From: Nocardia amamiensis
Lineage (GTDB): Bacteria > Actinomycetota > Actinomycetes > Mycobacteriales > Mycobacteriaceae
Direction: 5' to 3'
Length of the DNA: 64,000 nucleotides
NCBI RefSeq assembly: GCF_015477605.1
Contig: NZ_JADLQX010000001.1
Span: forward strand, 310,001 to 374,000
The notes under the pieces were generated by a model. That model saw only the letters and a list, made by a program, of their open reading frames with translations, was not told the origin of the DNA and searched no databases. Shown piece after piece: positions 16,255 through 24,668 of the stretch (within the stretch, counting starts at the first letter, position 1; each line of letters opens with the position of its first letter). The position numbers and the translations under genes are program-made.

Positions 16255-17310
16255 TCAGACGTCGTGCAGAGACGCGCGCGGAGTAGCGGTCAGGGCCTGC
16301 CGGACGGCGTTGTCGGCGGCTGGGTCGCCGACGGCGATGCGGGCGCTGCCGTCGGGATAGGACTTGGCGGCGATGCCCGCGCGGCGTAGGGCCGTGACGA
16401 TGCCGGGGCCGGGGAGATAGAGGAAGTTGGCGTGGCTTTCCGGGACCGCGATGCCGCTGGTCAGGAGCGCGGCGCGGAGTGCGTCTCGCGCTTCGGTGAT
16501 GCGGAGAATTCGGGTGGTGAGTTCTGGTTCGGCGGCATACGAGGCGGTGACCGCGGCCACCGCCGCCGCGCTCACCCCGAAGGGCAGTTGCAGCTTGCGA
16601 ACCCGATCGATCAGCTCGGTTCCGCCGAAGGCATAACCGATGCGCAGCCCGGCCAGGCCGTATGCTTTCGAAAAGGTGCGCAGCACCAGGAGATTGGGAT
16701 GTTTCGCGATCAGCGCGACCGGGTCTGCGAACTCCCCGGCACCCAGGAATTCCACATATGCCTCGTCCAGAAGTACCGGCACGCCGGCGGGCACGCTGGA
16801 CAGGAACGCCTTCAGTTCATCTGCCGGGATCACCGTCCCGGTCGGGTTGTGCGGGCGGCACAGTACGACCAGTGCGGTCCGCTTGTCGATGACCCGTAGC
16901 ATTGCCCGTAGATCCTGATTGCCCGTCTTGTCGAGCGGCACCGGCACGCCTGTCACGCCGGTCATCTCGCACATGATCGGGTATCCGTCGAAAGTCGGCG
17001 CACCATAAACGATTTCCGCTCCCGGCGCGATCAGCGACTGCATGATCTGCATCGCCACCCCGGTAGCGCCCGATCCGACCACCACCTGATCCGCCCGCAC
17101 ACCCACGTGCTGTGCGATCAGCATGGGCAGTCGCCGCGGCAGGAATTCGGGGTACCGATTCGCCTGGGCGAGCGTCACGTGCACGGCCCGCAGTACCGAG
17201 GGCAGCGGTGGGTACGGATTCTCGCTCAGGCTCAGGTCGAATCGCGGCGGCATCCTCGATGAAACGTGCTGCCGCGGTGGCCGGGTCTCGTCGGCGATGC
17301 GAACGGTCAT
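16255..17310 (-). CDS. PLP aminotransferase, HisC-like (fold type I)
   Basis: 351 residues, class I/II aminotransferase of the histidinol-phosphate branch. Visible family motifs are LSENPYPPLPSV at the start, RYPEFLPRRL, VVVGSGATGVAMQI (phosphate-binding region), CRPHNPTGTV, VLLDEAYVEF (Asp and Tyr contacting PLP) and RTFSKAYGLAGLRIGYA with the Schiff-base Lys near residue 215. It swaps an amino group between an amino acid or amine and a 2-oxo acid. HisC itself usually lies with other his genes; here the neighbours are a KASIII-like enzyme 61 bases upstream and a cupin 21 bases downstream, so a role in a special pathway, for example supplying or using a 2-oxo acid for the ThDP enzyme, is more likely. 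That link is inferred. Confidence 0.85.
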   Translation of the reverse strand: MTVRIADETRPPRQHVSSRMPPRFDLSLSENPYPPLPSVLRAVHVTLAQANRYPEFLPRRLPMLIAQHVGVRADQVVVGSGATGVAMQIMQSLIAPGAEIVYGAPTFDGYPIMCEMTGVTGVPVPLDKTGNQDLRAMLRVIDKRTALVVLCRPHNPTGTVIPADELKAFLSSVPAGVPVLLDEAYVEFLGAGEFADPVALIAKHPNLLVLRTFSKAYGLAGLRIGYAFGGTELIDRVRKLQLPFGVSAAAVAAVTASYAAEPELTTRILRITEARDALRAALLTSGIAVPESHANFLYLPGPGIVTALRRAGIAAKSYPDGSARIAVGDPAADNAVRQALTATPRASLHDV

Positions 17311-17371
17311 CGCGCGCCTCCCGACCGTGCGGAGCGATGACGTCGGAAAGGTCGGTGGGCGATGCGCGCGT

Positions 17372-18418
17372 TCATCGCGCCGCGCCCCAGCGGACGGCGG
17401 CCGCGCCCGCGAAGTCGCCAGCGTGCGCGAACGCCGCCATCAGCACCAGTGATCCGTTGGCCAGCCGGCCCGCCCGGTTCTCCGCGTCCAGGGTCACCGG
17501 GATACCGGCGGCGAACAGATTGCCGCAGGAGTCGAAGGTGTCGGGATGCCGCTCCGGTGGGAGCTCCAGCGCGTCGTGCCAGTTGCGCAGGAACAGACGG
17601 TTCGGCTGGTTGGTGACGAAGGCGTCGACCTCCTTACCCTTCACGCCGATCCGATCGCATACCGCGAGCGCCACCTCGGGGACCAGGCGGTTGCCGCGCG
17701 CGAACACCTTGGTGACCTTGGATTCGGTGAAGCTGACGCAGCCCTGCCCCTCGCCCGGCTCCCAGTACTTGCGGTCGCCATTCGTGGAAAAGTCCATGTC
17801 TCCGGCGAATTCGGGATAGGTGCGGCATTCGATGTCGAGAATCGGCGCGCTGTCGTCCTTACGGAGCAGCCCGACACCGCAGCCGTCGCCGGGAACCGGC
17901 GCCTGGGCCAGCTTGCGGATCTCGCTCTGGGTGAACACCGGCCCGGCGCAATTCTGTGTCGCCGCGATCAGCGCGGTGCGGGCGTTGGTGGTCTGCAGCA
18001 CCATGCGAGCCATCGCCATCATGTGCACGAATGCCGCGCAACCGCCGTTGTGCACGTCGTAGACGAACGACGGGCGGATGCCGAGCCGTCGCGCCACTTC
18101 GGGACCGCAGCCGAGCACCGGGTTGTCCGGCAGCTGGGTATGGGTGATCAGCACGTCGACGTCGGCGATGGCATCCTCGCCGTGGCGCTCGATCAGCGGC
18201 GCCACCGCCCGCTCGACCATGTCCACCGCGGTCTCGTCGCGTGCCACATGGTGGCGGCCCTTGGGCGCGCGGAACATGACGTTCTTCGCCATCCGGTCCG
18301 AGCGCGCGAACTGGGTGAAGTATTCGGTGCCGACCGGCTCGCCGGGCAGATAGCTGGACACGTCGACGAGGCTGACCGGCGGCAGACCCGAGGTGTCGTG
18401 GTGTAGGGGGTTGCTCAC
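17372..18418 (-). CDS. KASIII-like (FabH-related) condensing or acyl-transfer enzyme
   Basis: 348 residues, thiolase fold. The nucleophile is kept: VHNGGCAAFVH, Cys near residue 127. The second catalytic position is altered: where FabH has HQAN this protein has NQPN (Asn near residue 270), so the usual His is absent. The third position, the Asn of the GN motif, is kept (SCGNLFAAGIPVTL, near residue 300). Such changes are typical of KASIII-like proteins that move acyl groups to O or N nucleophiles or make odd bonds in secondary metabolism instead of starting fatty acids. The start GTG at 18418 lies seven bases after the SRPBCC stop. It belongs to the five-gene operon with the ThDP enzyme and aminotransferase. 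Confidence 0.82.
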   Translation of the reverse strand: MSNPLHHDTSGLPPVSLVDVSSYLPGEPVGTEYFTQFARSDRMAKNVMFRAPKGRHHVARDETAVDMVERAVAPLIERHGEDAIADVDVLITHTQLPDNPVLGCGPEVARRLGIRPSFVYDVHNGGCAAFVHMMAMARMVLQTTNARTALIAATQNCAGPVFTQSEIRKLAQAPVPGDGCGVGLLRKDDSAPILDIECRTYPEFAGDMDFSTNGDRKYWEPGEGQGCVSFTESKVTKVFARGNRLVPEVALAVCDRIGVKGKEVDAFVTNQPNRLFLRNWHDALELPPERHPDTFDSCGNLFAAGIPVTLDAENRAGRLANGSLVLMAAFAHAGDFAGAAAVRWGAAR

Positions 18419-18425
18419 GAGCGTC

Positions 18426-19082
18426 TCACTTCATCCAGTCGGGCTTGATGGGCAGGCCGTGCGCCGCCCGGTACTCGCAGATCGCCTTGAGGTTGTCCAT
18501 CTCCAGCTGATGACCAGCCGAGAACATCTCCCAGAAGTCGCCGACCCAGACCGGCCGCTGCGGCGGTGCGGTCTCGGGGTAGGGATTCTCGTCATAGAAC
18601 GGGTGCTTGCAATTCACCCACAGCACGACCGAACCCGGCTTGTTGAACACCACTTGCGCGTCGACCACGCGCAGCAGGTAGATCATCCAGAGGTGCTGTC
18701 CCTGGTCCCACGCGCAGTGGTAGTCGACGGTCATCGCCTCGGGATGCGCGACGGTGCGGGTGAAGATCTTGGTTTCGGAGCCGAGCCGGTCGTAGGCCAG
18801 CCACAGTCCGGGTTCCTCGGTCTCGACGAACCCGCGCAGGCTGTAGGTCCACTCCTCCAGCGACCTGGTGTCGGCGAGGTATTCGTACACCTCGCGCGGC
18901 GGTGCGTCGATGTAGGCCTGCACCGGGCAGTAATCGCCGTAGATCTGGTCGTGCGGGTACACCGATCGGAGCATGTCCATGATGATCGGAGTGGTCGCGT
19001 CCTTGTCGGAGTTCTCGATGCGCAGCACGCCCGGCGGGACGTCCTTGATGTCGCTGAGCGCGGGCAGGGAACTTGTCGTCAC
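18426..19082 (-). CDS. SRPBCC (START/polyketide-cyclase fold) protein
   Basis: 218 residues. The core resembles SRPBCC ligand-binding barrels: YIDAPPREVYEYLADTRSLEEWTYSLRGF is the typical strand-helix start (residues 57-85), followed by several beta strands (LWLAYDRLGSETKIFTRTV, MTVDYHCAWDQ, HLWMIYLLRVVDAQVVFNKPGSVVLWVN) and a long C-terminal helix (MFSAGHQLEMDNLKAICEYRAAHG). Members bind hydrophobic small molecules and some catalyse aldol cyclisation or dehydration of polyketides. It sits between the ThDP gene (49-base gap) and the KASIII-like gene (7-base gap), so it probably handles an intermediate of the same pathway. No catalytic residue can be assigned. Confidence 0.78.
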   Translation of the reverse strand: MTTSSLPALSDIKDVPPGVLRIENSDKDATTPIIMDMLRSVYPHDQIYGDYCPVQAYIDAPPREVYEYLADTRSLEEWTYSLRGFVETEEPGLWLAYDRLGSETKIFTRTVAHPEAMTVDYHCAWDQGQHLWMIYLLRVVDAQVVFNKPGSVVLWVNCKHPFYDENPYPETAPPQRPVWVGDFWEMFSAGHQLEMDNLKAICEYRAAHGLPIKPDWMK

Positions 19083-19131
19083 GGTGTACTCCTCTCGGCG
19101 TGCGCCGGCGCGAGCTGGCGAGCCTCGTTCA

Positions 19132-20811
19132 TCAGGGGTTGCTGGATTGCTCGATGGTGGTCAGGAAGGGCAGGAAGGGGGGAATCTCGTCGGGGTCGCA
19201 TTCGATCGAAAGGAACGACGGCCCTTCGGTTTCCAGGCAGTACCGCAGCGCGCGGCCGAGTTCGCCGACGGTGTGCGCCGAGAACGTGGGCAGCTCGGGG
19301 AACATGGCCGCGACGCCCGCGCCGAGGTATGCGGGACGGAATCGGTTGAAGCTGTACCGATCCTGGTAGTACAGCTGCTCCCTGGTCACACACATGGCGT
19401 GCGCGTTGTTGTTCAGCACGATGAAAGTGACCGGCAGGGCATGCTCTATCGCGGTGTGCAGTTCCAAGCCGTGCATGAAGAACGCGCCGTCACCCGCGAC
19501 GACCACCGTGCGCCGCGTGCCATCCGCCGTGGCGTGCCGCGCGAACGCGGAGCCGATCCCCGCGCCGAACGCGTAGCCCATCCCGCCCATGCCGAGTGCG
19601 ACGACGAACCGCCCGCCGCGCGGGACTCGGAGATGATGCACCACCGCGGCGCCGGTGTTGCCCGCGTCCGCGAACACGTCGGTGCCCTCCGGCAGTGCGG
19701 CCTCGATCGTCTCCACCAGGTCCCGATAGCGCAGGCCGGGGCCGGAGGAGTCGGGCACGCGCAGCGGGGTCGGCGGTTGCGCCGCGCTGGTGCGTTCGGA
19801 TTCCGCTGCGCCGTTGGAGAATTCGGCAGCCAGATCGGCGAGGGTACGCGACAGATCGGTGCTGGTCGCATGGATGGCCGGGAAGTACGGCGGGGCGACG
19901 CCGACACTCGCCACCGTGCATTCGCCGAGCAAAGGCTCCAGGCCGGCGCGGGTGGTGACCGGCAGCCGGGTGCCGACCAGCAGGCACAGGGCCGAGGACC
20001 GGATGGCCGCGGCCAGCTCCGGATGACCCATGGTGCCGGCTACGCCGCAGAACGCCGGGTCGGCATTGTCGTAGGTGTCCTTCGCGTCCGGCGCGACGCC
20101 GACGGCGGCGTCCAGCGCGGCGGCCAGGCGAGCCAGCTCGTCGCGCGCGTCGTCGCGGGCGACCTGGTCACCGGCGATGATCACGATCTTGCCGGTGTGC
20201 CTGGCCCGGGCGAGCGCGTCGAGCACGCGGGCTGCCGCGGCCCCGTCGGATCGATGCGTTCTGGGGGACAAGCCGAACGCCGCGGCGTCGCCCAGGTCGG
20301 CCTGCTGCACGTCTTTGGGCAGCAGCAGTACCGCGGGCCCGCCGCGCCGGGCGGCGCCGACCGCCCTGGCCACCTGATCGGGCAGGTCGGCGCCGGTCTC
20401 CACGCGCGCGCAATAGGTGCTGACCGCGCCGAACAGGCGGACGGCGTCGATGGCGCCCGCCCGTCCGCTGGTGTCCTGGAAGGCGCCGTTGCCTTCCAGC
20501 GACGTCGGTGGCTGCCCGACCAACGCGAGCACCGGAACCCGGGACGCGAACGATTCGGCAAGTCCGGCAACGAGATTCATCGCACCGCCGCCGGAGGTCG
20601 CCGCGACGACGCCGAATCCGCCGGTGTTGCGGGCGTAGCCGTCGGCCATGGTGGCCGCGGAGAACTCGTGTTTGGCGATCACGCCCGTGACGTCATCCGA
20701 TGCGTCGAAGATCGCGTCGTACAAGTCCTCGATGTTGGCGCCGTCCACACCGAAGATGTGCCGCACGCCCAGCGCCGAAACCGCTTGCACCAAGTAGTCC
20801 ACGACTCGCAT
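19132..20811 (-). CDS. Thiamine-diphosphate-dependent enzyme (acetolactate-synthase family)
   Basis: About 559 residues with the three ThDP-family domains. The N-terminal pyrimidine-binding domain has the catalytic Glu in AKHEFSAATMADGYAR (near residue 49). The central domain holds GKIVIIAGDQVARDDAR. The C-terminal pyrophosphate-binding domain has the GDG...NN motif (VVVAGDGAFFMHG to VLNNNAHA, about 440-470) that holds Mg and the cofactor. Such enzymes decarboxylate a 2-oxo acid and can join the bound acyl anion to an acceptor to make acyloins or acetohydroxy acids. It is not ilvB, since no small subunit or ilvC is near. ATG 20811 is preferred over 20817 because GGAAGGGA then has normal spacing. 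First gene of the operon. Confidence 0.85.
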   Translation of the reverse strand: MRVVDYLVQAVSALGVRHIFGVDGANIEDLYDAIFDASDDVTGVIAKHEFSAATMADGYARNTGGFGVVAATSGGGAMNLVAGLAESFASRVPVLALVGQPPTSLEGNGAFQDTSGRAGAIDAVRLFGAVSTYCARVETGADLPDQVARAVGAARRGGPAVLLLPKDVQQADLGDAAAFGLSPRTHRSDGAAAARVLDALARARHTGKIVIIAGDQVARDDARDELARLAAALDAAVGVAPDAKDTYDNADPAFCGVAGTMGHPELAAAIRSSALCLLVGTRLPVTTRAGLEPLLGECTVASVGVAPPYFPAIHATSTDLSRTLADLAAEFSNGAAESERTSAAQPPTPLRVPDSSGPGLRYRDLVETIEAALPEGTDVFADAGNTGAAVVHHLRVPRGGRFVVALGMGGMGYAFGAGIGSAFARHATADGTRRTVVVAGDGAFFMHGLELHTAIEHALPVTFIVLNNNAHAMCVTREQLYYQDRYSFNRFRPAYLGAGVAAMFPELPTFSAHTVGELGRALRYCLETEGPSFLSIECDPDEIPPFLPFLTTIEQSSNP

Positions 20812-20921
20812 CGGCATTCCCTTCCGCTGACGAACATTCGGCTGCGTACACGAGTGATACGGGCTGGGCCGCCGGATGGTTCAACGGCGGATCAGAAGAT
20901 GCGTACCGCTGCCTTGCGTGT

Positions 20922-20941
20922 ACGTATACATCTACGTATAG
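20922..20941. promoter_or_regulatory. Tandem TACGTATA operator between EXLDI and ThDP operons
   Basis: Two TACGTATA boxes (20922-20929 and 20934-20941), 12 bases apart, end seven bases before the EXLDI ATG. Each holds the palindrome TACGTA, and a GTACGTATAC palindrome spans 20921-20930. Direct repeats with about one helical turn spacing suit a ribbon-helix-helix repressor, which the EXLDI N-terminus resembles, so autoregulation is likely. The divergent ThDP operon starts about 110 bases away. Confidence 0.6.
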
Positions 20942-20948
20942 TGAGTTC

Positions 20949-21479
20949 ATGCCCAATAAGACGATCTACGTTGCCGATGACGACCTGGCGCTCTTTCAGC
21001 GCGCGCAGGAGCTGGTCGGCGGCAATCTTTCGGGAGCGGTGGTCACGGCGCTGCGCCGGTTCATCGAACTCGAGGAGGGTCGCCTCGAGGGCTTCGACGA
21101 AATTGTGCTCAAGGTTGGTCGGGATGGTGTGCGACAGGTTCGCTTCTCCGGCACACTCCTCGGCGAGTGGCACGACGTCAACGATACGCGCATCGAGCAC
21201 GTCAGGGTGTATCGCAGCCGCAAGGGCAAATACGTGATGCACGCCCAGTATTCGAACTGGGACGACTACCCGACCGACGCCGGTGCGAAGTGGCTCAAGG
21301 ACTGGAGGGACCCGAAGAGCTGGCGTCGCCTGCTCGGCGTCGGGCAGCAGGATTGGGGTGAGTTCATCTTCGTCGTGGTGGATGCGCCCGACGAGCTGAA
21401 GGGGCACATTCCCGACAAGCTCTATCAGCGCGTGGTCGACCTGGCCGAGGGGCCGAAGATCGAGGATCTGGACATCTAG
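20949..21479 (+). CDS. EXLDI-family protein, likely ribbon-helix-helix regulator of the ABC exporter
   Basis: 176 residues. The N-terminus (NKTIYVADDDLALFQRAQELVGGNLSGAVVTALRRFIELEEG is the region, residues 3-45) has the strand-helix-helix plan of ribbon-helix-helix DNA-binding proteins. The middle has LLGEWHDVNDTRIEHVRVYRSRKGKYVMHA. The last residues are EDLDI, the C-terminal signature that names the EXLDI family. ATG 20949 follows a pair of TACGTATA boxes closely, so it probably represses its own gene and the DrrAB-like pair 122 bases downstream. Family members in other actinomycetes often stand beside such ABC exporters (known association). The ligand is unknown. Confidence 0.8.
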   Translation: MPNKTIYVADDDLALFQRAQELVGGNLSGAVVTALRRFIELEEGRLEGFDEIVLKVGRDGVRQVRFSGTLLGEWHDVNDTRIEHVRVYRSRKGKYVMHAQYSNWDDYPTDAGAKWLKDWRDPKSWRRLLGVGQQDWGEFIFVVVDAPDELKGHIPDKLYQRVVDLAEGPKIEDLDI

Positions 21480-21601
21480 TCCGCGCACCCGGCGCGACAA
21501 GCGAATAACCCACCGGCAATCGCCGCACCCGACTCCGGGAGCGGCGCGAGTGAAACATGCTCACATTCGCATGAAGGCATCTGTTTTCGAAAGGAAGAAC
21601 C

Positions 21602-22576
21602 ATGGTGAACGGCCATCGCCCGCCCGCCGTCTGGGCACGGGGCTTGCGTAAAACGTTCGGCGAGCAGGTGGTGCTCGACGGCATCGATCTCACCGTCGCG
21701 GAGGGCACGATCTTCTCGCTGCTCGGCCCGAACGGCGCGGGCAAGACCACCACCGTGCAGATCCTCACCACGCTCATCAACGCCGACGGGGGTGAACTCC
21801 GGGTCGGTGGCCACGATCTGGCCGCCGAGCGCAAGCAGGTGCGGGCGCAAATCGGGGTGACCGGCCAGTTCTCCGCGGTCGACGAGCTGCTCACCGGCCG
21901 GGAGAACCTGCTGCTGATGGGCGATCTGCACCATCTGCCGCGCCGCGAGAACCGCAGGCTGGCCGCGGATCTGCTGGAGCGCTTCGACCTGGTGGACGCG
22001 GCCGACAAGATCGCGTCCAGCTACTCCGGCGGCATGACCAGGCGGCTGGATCTGGCCATGACCCTGGTCGGCGATCCGCGCATCATCTTCCTGGACGAGC
22101 CGACCACCGGGCTCGACCCGCGCAGCAGGCGTTCGATGTGGGACATCATTCGAGGGCTGGTCGACGACTACAGCGTCACGGTCTTCCTCACCACCCAGTA
22201 CCTGGAGGAGGCCGACGAGCTCGCCGACCTGATCGCGGTGCTCGACCGGGGCAAGATCGTCGCCGAAGGCACGGCCGCCGAACTGAAGCGGCTGGTGCCG
22301 GGCGGGCATATCCGCCTGTCGTTCGCCGAGCGGTCCGCTCTGCTCGCGGCCGCCGAGGCGCTCGGCGCCGCCGCACCGACACCGGACGACGACGAGGAGA
22401 ACCTCACCCTCGCGGTACCGAGCGACGGCGGCGTGAAATCGCTGCGGTCGGTCCTCGATCGGCTCGACTACGAGCAGATCGAGGTCGAGGGGCTCGCGGT
22501 GCACACGCCCAACCTCGACGACGTATTCCTCACCCTCACCGGCCACCCCACCACCGAAAAGGAACCCGTGCAATGA
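21602..22576 (+). CDS. ABC exporter ATP-binding subunit, DrrA type
   Basis: 324 residues. The nucleotide-binding domain is complete: Walker A LLGPNGAGKTTT (near residue 40), Q-loop region IGVTGQFSAVDELLTGRENL typical of DrrA (daunorubicin-resistance) proteins, signature SSYSGGMTRRLDLA, Walker B RIIFLDEPTTGLD, and switch region VFLTTQYLEEADELAD. The C-terminal ~80 residues form the DrrA-type regulatory domain (VPSDGGVKSLRSVLDRLD, NLDDVFLTLTG). It drives export of a hydrophobic compound through the permease encoded next, whose ATG overlaps this stop by ATGA. GAAAGGAAG precedes the start. Possible self-resistance for the neighbouring ThDP/KASIII pathway is inferred. Confidence 0.92.
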   Translation: MVNGHRPPAVWARGLRKTFGEQVVLDGIDLTVAEGTIFSLLGPNGAGKTTTVQILTTLINADGGELRVGGHDLAAERKQVRAQIGVTGQFSAVDELLTGRENLLLMGDLHHLPRRENRRLAADLLERFDLVDAADKIASSYSGGMTRRLDLAMTLVGDPRIIFLDEPTTGLDPRSRRSMWDIIRGLVDDYSVTVFLTTQYLEEADELADLIAVLDRGKIVAEGTAAELKRLVPGGHIRLSFAERSALLAAAEALGAAAPTPDDDEENLTLAVPSDGGVKSLRSVLDRLDYEQIEVEGLAVHTPNLDDVFLTLTGHPTTEKEPVQ

Positions 22577-23343
22577 GTGCTATGTCCTACGCGCTCGCCG
22601 ATTCGGCGACCATGCTGCGGCGCAACCTGGTGCGCGCCAAGCGCTATCCGAGCATGACCTTCGGTGTCATCGTGATGCCGACCATCCTGCTGCTGGTGTT
22701 CAACTTCGTCTTCGGCGGCGCGCTGGAGAAGTCCTCCGGCGGAAACTACATCGACTACCTCGCACCCGGCATGCTGCTGATGATTCCGGCGTACATGACG
22801 GTCTCGGTCGCTGTGTCGGTGGCCACGGACACGACCAGGGGCATCGTGAACCGGTTCCGCACGATGGACATCGCGCAATCGGCAATGCTCACCGGCCACG
22901 TGGTCGGCGCGCTGATCCAGGCGCTGGTCGGCATCGCGGCGATGGTCGCGATCGCGCTGCTGATCGGGTTCCGCCCCAATGCGAACCTGCCCGAGTGGAT
23001 CGCCGCGTTCGCGCTGCTCGCGCTGATCATGTTCGCGCTCACCTGGTTGTCGGTGGCGCTCGGCCTGCTCGCGCCGAACCCGGAGAGCGCGAGCAACACG
23101 CCCTTCCCGCTGGTGATGCTGCCATTCCTCGGCAGCGGGCTGGTCGCCACCGACACCATGCCCGCCGGGCTGCGCCAGTTCGCCGAATACCAGCCGTTCA
23201 CGCCGTTCACCGAGACCCTGCGCGGCCTGCTGATGGGCACCGAGATCGGCAACAACGGCATCATCGCGATCGCCTGGTGCGTGGGCCTCACGGTGGTCGG
23301 GTATCTGTGGTCGTCCTCGATCTTCCGGCGTCAGACGCGCTGA
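22573..23343 (+). CDS. ABC exporter permease subunit, DrrB type (ABC-2)
   Basis: 256 residues with six membrane helices as in ABC-2 permeases: about 29-50 (SMTFGVIVMPTILLLVFNFVF), 65-85, 110-133 (VVGALIQALVGIAAMVAIALL), 145-170, 175-195 and 225-247 (IIAIAWCVGLTVVGYLWSS). The family region AEYQPFTPFTETLRGLLMG, before the last helix, is typical of DrrB-like proteins. It pairs with the ATPase encoded just upstream (4-base overlap) to form a drug-type exporter in the plasma membrane. A terminator hairpin follows 20 bases after the stop, closing the EXLDI-ABC unit. Confidence 0.9.
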   Translation: MSAMSYALADSATMLRRNLVRAKRYPSMTFGVIVMPTILLLVFNFVFGGALEKSSGGNYIDYLAPGMLLMIPAYMTVSVAVSVATDTTRGIVNRFRTMDIAQSAMLTGHVVGALIQALVGIAAMVAIALLIGFRPNANLPEWIAAFALLALIMFALTWLSVALGLLAPNPESASNTPFPLVMLPFLGSGLVATDTMPAGLRQFAEYQPFTPFTETLRGLLMGTEIGNNGIIAIAWCVGLTVVGYLWSSSIFRRQTR

Positions 23344-23363
23344 CCGGGTTGCCCTACGACGAA

Positions 23364-23390
23364 CCCCCGCCGGCCCTGTCCCGGCGGGGG
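23364..23390. terminator. Hairpin terminator between convergent ABC permease and anti-sigma genes
   Basis: 10-bp all-GC stem (CCCCCGCCGG at 23364-23373 with 23381-23390) and a 7-base loop, between two converging stop codons. Confidence 0.75.
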
Positions 23391-23403
23391 ATCGTTCGAT
23401 CGA

Positions 23404-24156
23404 TCAGACCGTGCCGGCCAGCAACACCCGGCCGGTGTTCGCGGCGCGGATCTCGACCGAGCGGACCTGATCGGGCGGGCCGTCGATGGTCCGATCGATG
23501 GTCAGTTCAGTGCCGGGGCCCGCGGGCCACTGGTCGAGTCTCTGCTGCTGTCCATTGGTGCGGGTGACGTACAGGGCCAGATCCCAGTTGTAGCGCTGCT
23601 GCTCACCCGGCGGGTAGCTGCAGGTCATCACGAGCCGGGTCTGATCGCCCTCGGCGAAGAGCTTGAAGTTCGCCGAGACCGGCGTCGCCTCCAGCGGATC
23701 CATCGGGCGTTCGACGAAAGCCTGCGTGGTGGTGTCCGGTGTGTCCGATCGCTCCGACTCCGACATCGTGACGGCGATCGGCACCGCGATCGCCACCGCG
23801 GCCGCGGCCGCTGCCACCGCCACGCCGGCTGTGGTCCACCGGCTGCGCCGGTTGCGCCGTTCGGCGGCGTCGGCGAGCCGCGGCGGCGGCGGTGGCGCCG
23901 TCGGCAGTTGCGGCATCGGCGGCGGTGGCGGCATCGACGCGACGGCCTCGGCCGCGGGCGGCTCGATCATCGCGAGCGCGGTCTCGGTGTCGACCAAGGC
24001 GAGCATGCCCGGCAGGCCCGCCAGCTCGGCCACCGCGGCCCGGCATTCGGTGCAGCCGGCGAGGTGGGTTTCGTACTCCAGGCGCTCACCACGGGTGAGG
24101 GAGCCGAGCACATACGGTCCGTCCCACGTGGTGTAGTCGTCCGTGATATCAGTCAT
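23404..24156 (-). CDS. rslA: Zinc-binding anti-sigma factor, RslA-like
   Basis: 250 residues. The cytoplasmic N-terminus has the ZAS motif HLAGCTECR (HxxxCxxC, residues 31-38) within a stretch (YTTWDGPYVLGSLT...LEYETHLAGC) that closely resembles mycobacterial RslA. A proline-rich linker (PPPPPMPQLPTAPPPPP) follows, then one membrane helix (about 105-128, Ala/Val-rich) and an external domain of ~120 residues with beta strands (LVMTCSYPPGEQQRYNWDLALYV). It would hold SigL at the membrane and release it when the zinc site or outer domain senses stress. Its ATG overlaps the sigL stop by ATGA, the usual sigma/anti-sigma coupling. Confidence 0.85.
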   Translation of the reverse strand: MTDITDDYTTWDGPYVLGSLTRGERLEYETHLAGCTECRAAVAELAGLPGMLALVDTETALAMIEPPAAEAVASMPPPPPMPQLPTAPPPPPRLADAAERRNRRSRWTTAGVAVAAAAAAVAIAVPIAVTMSESERSDTPDTTTQAFVERPMDPLEATPVSANFKLFAEGDQTRLVMTCSYPPGEQQRYNWDLALYVTRTNGQQQRLDQWPAGPGTELTIDRTIDGPPDQVRSVEIRAANTGRVLLAGTV

Positions 24157-24668
24157 TGATTCGTCACCCCCATCTCCTGTAGTGCCAGTCGCAATGCGCG
24201 CATGCCGTAGTGCATCCGGGATTTCACCGTGCCCGGCGGGACCTCGAGTTCCTCGGCGATCTGATGGGTGGACAGTCCTCGGTAGTAGGCCCGCACGATC
24301 ACCTCGCGATGGTCGGCGCTGAGCTTGCCGAGGGCGTCGGCGACCAGCCACCCGTCCAGTGCCCGGTCGGATTGGTCCGGCGCGGCTCGTTCGGGCGGGT
24401 TGTCGGTGCGGAACTCGCGCTTGCTGCGAGCGCTGCGATGCTCATCCACGGCGAGATTGCGCGCCACGGTGAACAGCCACGCCCGCGCCGACGTGGTGGA
24501 TTGATCCAAGACGTTCGGGCGTTGCCATGCTCGCAGCAAAGTTTCCTGCACGATGTCCTCTGCTCGCCCTGGATCCCGGACCAAGCCGAGCGTGTACCGC
24601 CACAGGGGTGTGGCGTGTTCGCGATAGAGAGCCCGCATCAATTCGGACTGATCGTCGGGACGATCCAT
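24153..24668 (-). CDS. sigL: ECF sigma factor, SigL-like
   Basis: 171 residues. Region 2 is LMRALYREHATPLWRYTLGLVRDPGRAEDIVQETLLRAWQ (residues 10-49) with ARAWLFTVARNLAVDEHRS; region 4 is LGKLSADHREVIVRAYYRGLSTHQIAEELEVPPGTVKSRMHYGMRALR (about 113-160), with the helix-turn-helix in the second half. The wording is very close to M. tuberculosis SigL, and the next gene is RslA-like, which supports the name. It directs RNA polymerase to stress promoters. ATG 24668 is preferred; a GTG 12 bases upstream is possible. I could not find a confident autoregulatory promoter in the ~145 bases upstream. Confidence 0.85.
   Translation of the reverse strand: MDRPDDQSELMRALYREHATPLWRYTLGLVRDPGRAEDIVQETLLRAWQRPNVLDQSTTSARAWLFTVARNLAVDEHRSARSKREFRTDNPPERAAPDQSDRALDGWLVADALGKLSADHREVIVRAYYRGLSTHQIAEELEVPPGTVKSRMHYGMRALRLALQEMGVTNQ

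Noticed and set aside
19132..20811. ilvB (acetolactate synthase) for branched amino acids
   Set aside because: No small subunit or ilvC nearby, and the neighbours point to another pathway.
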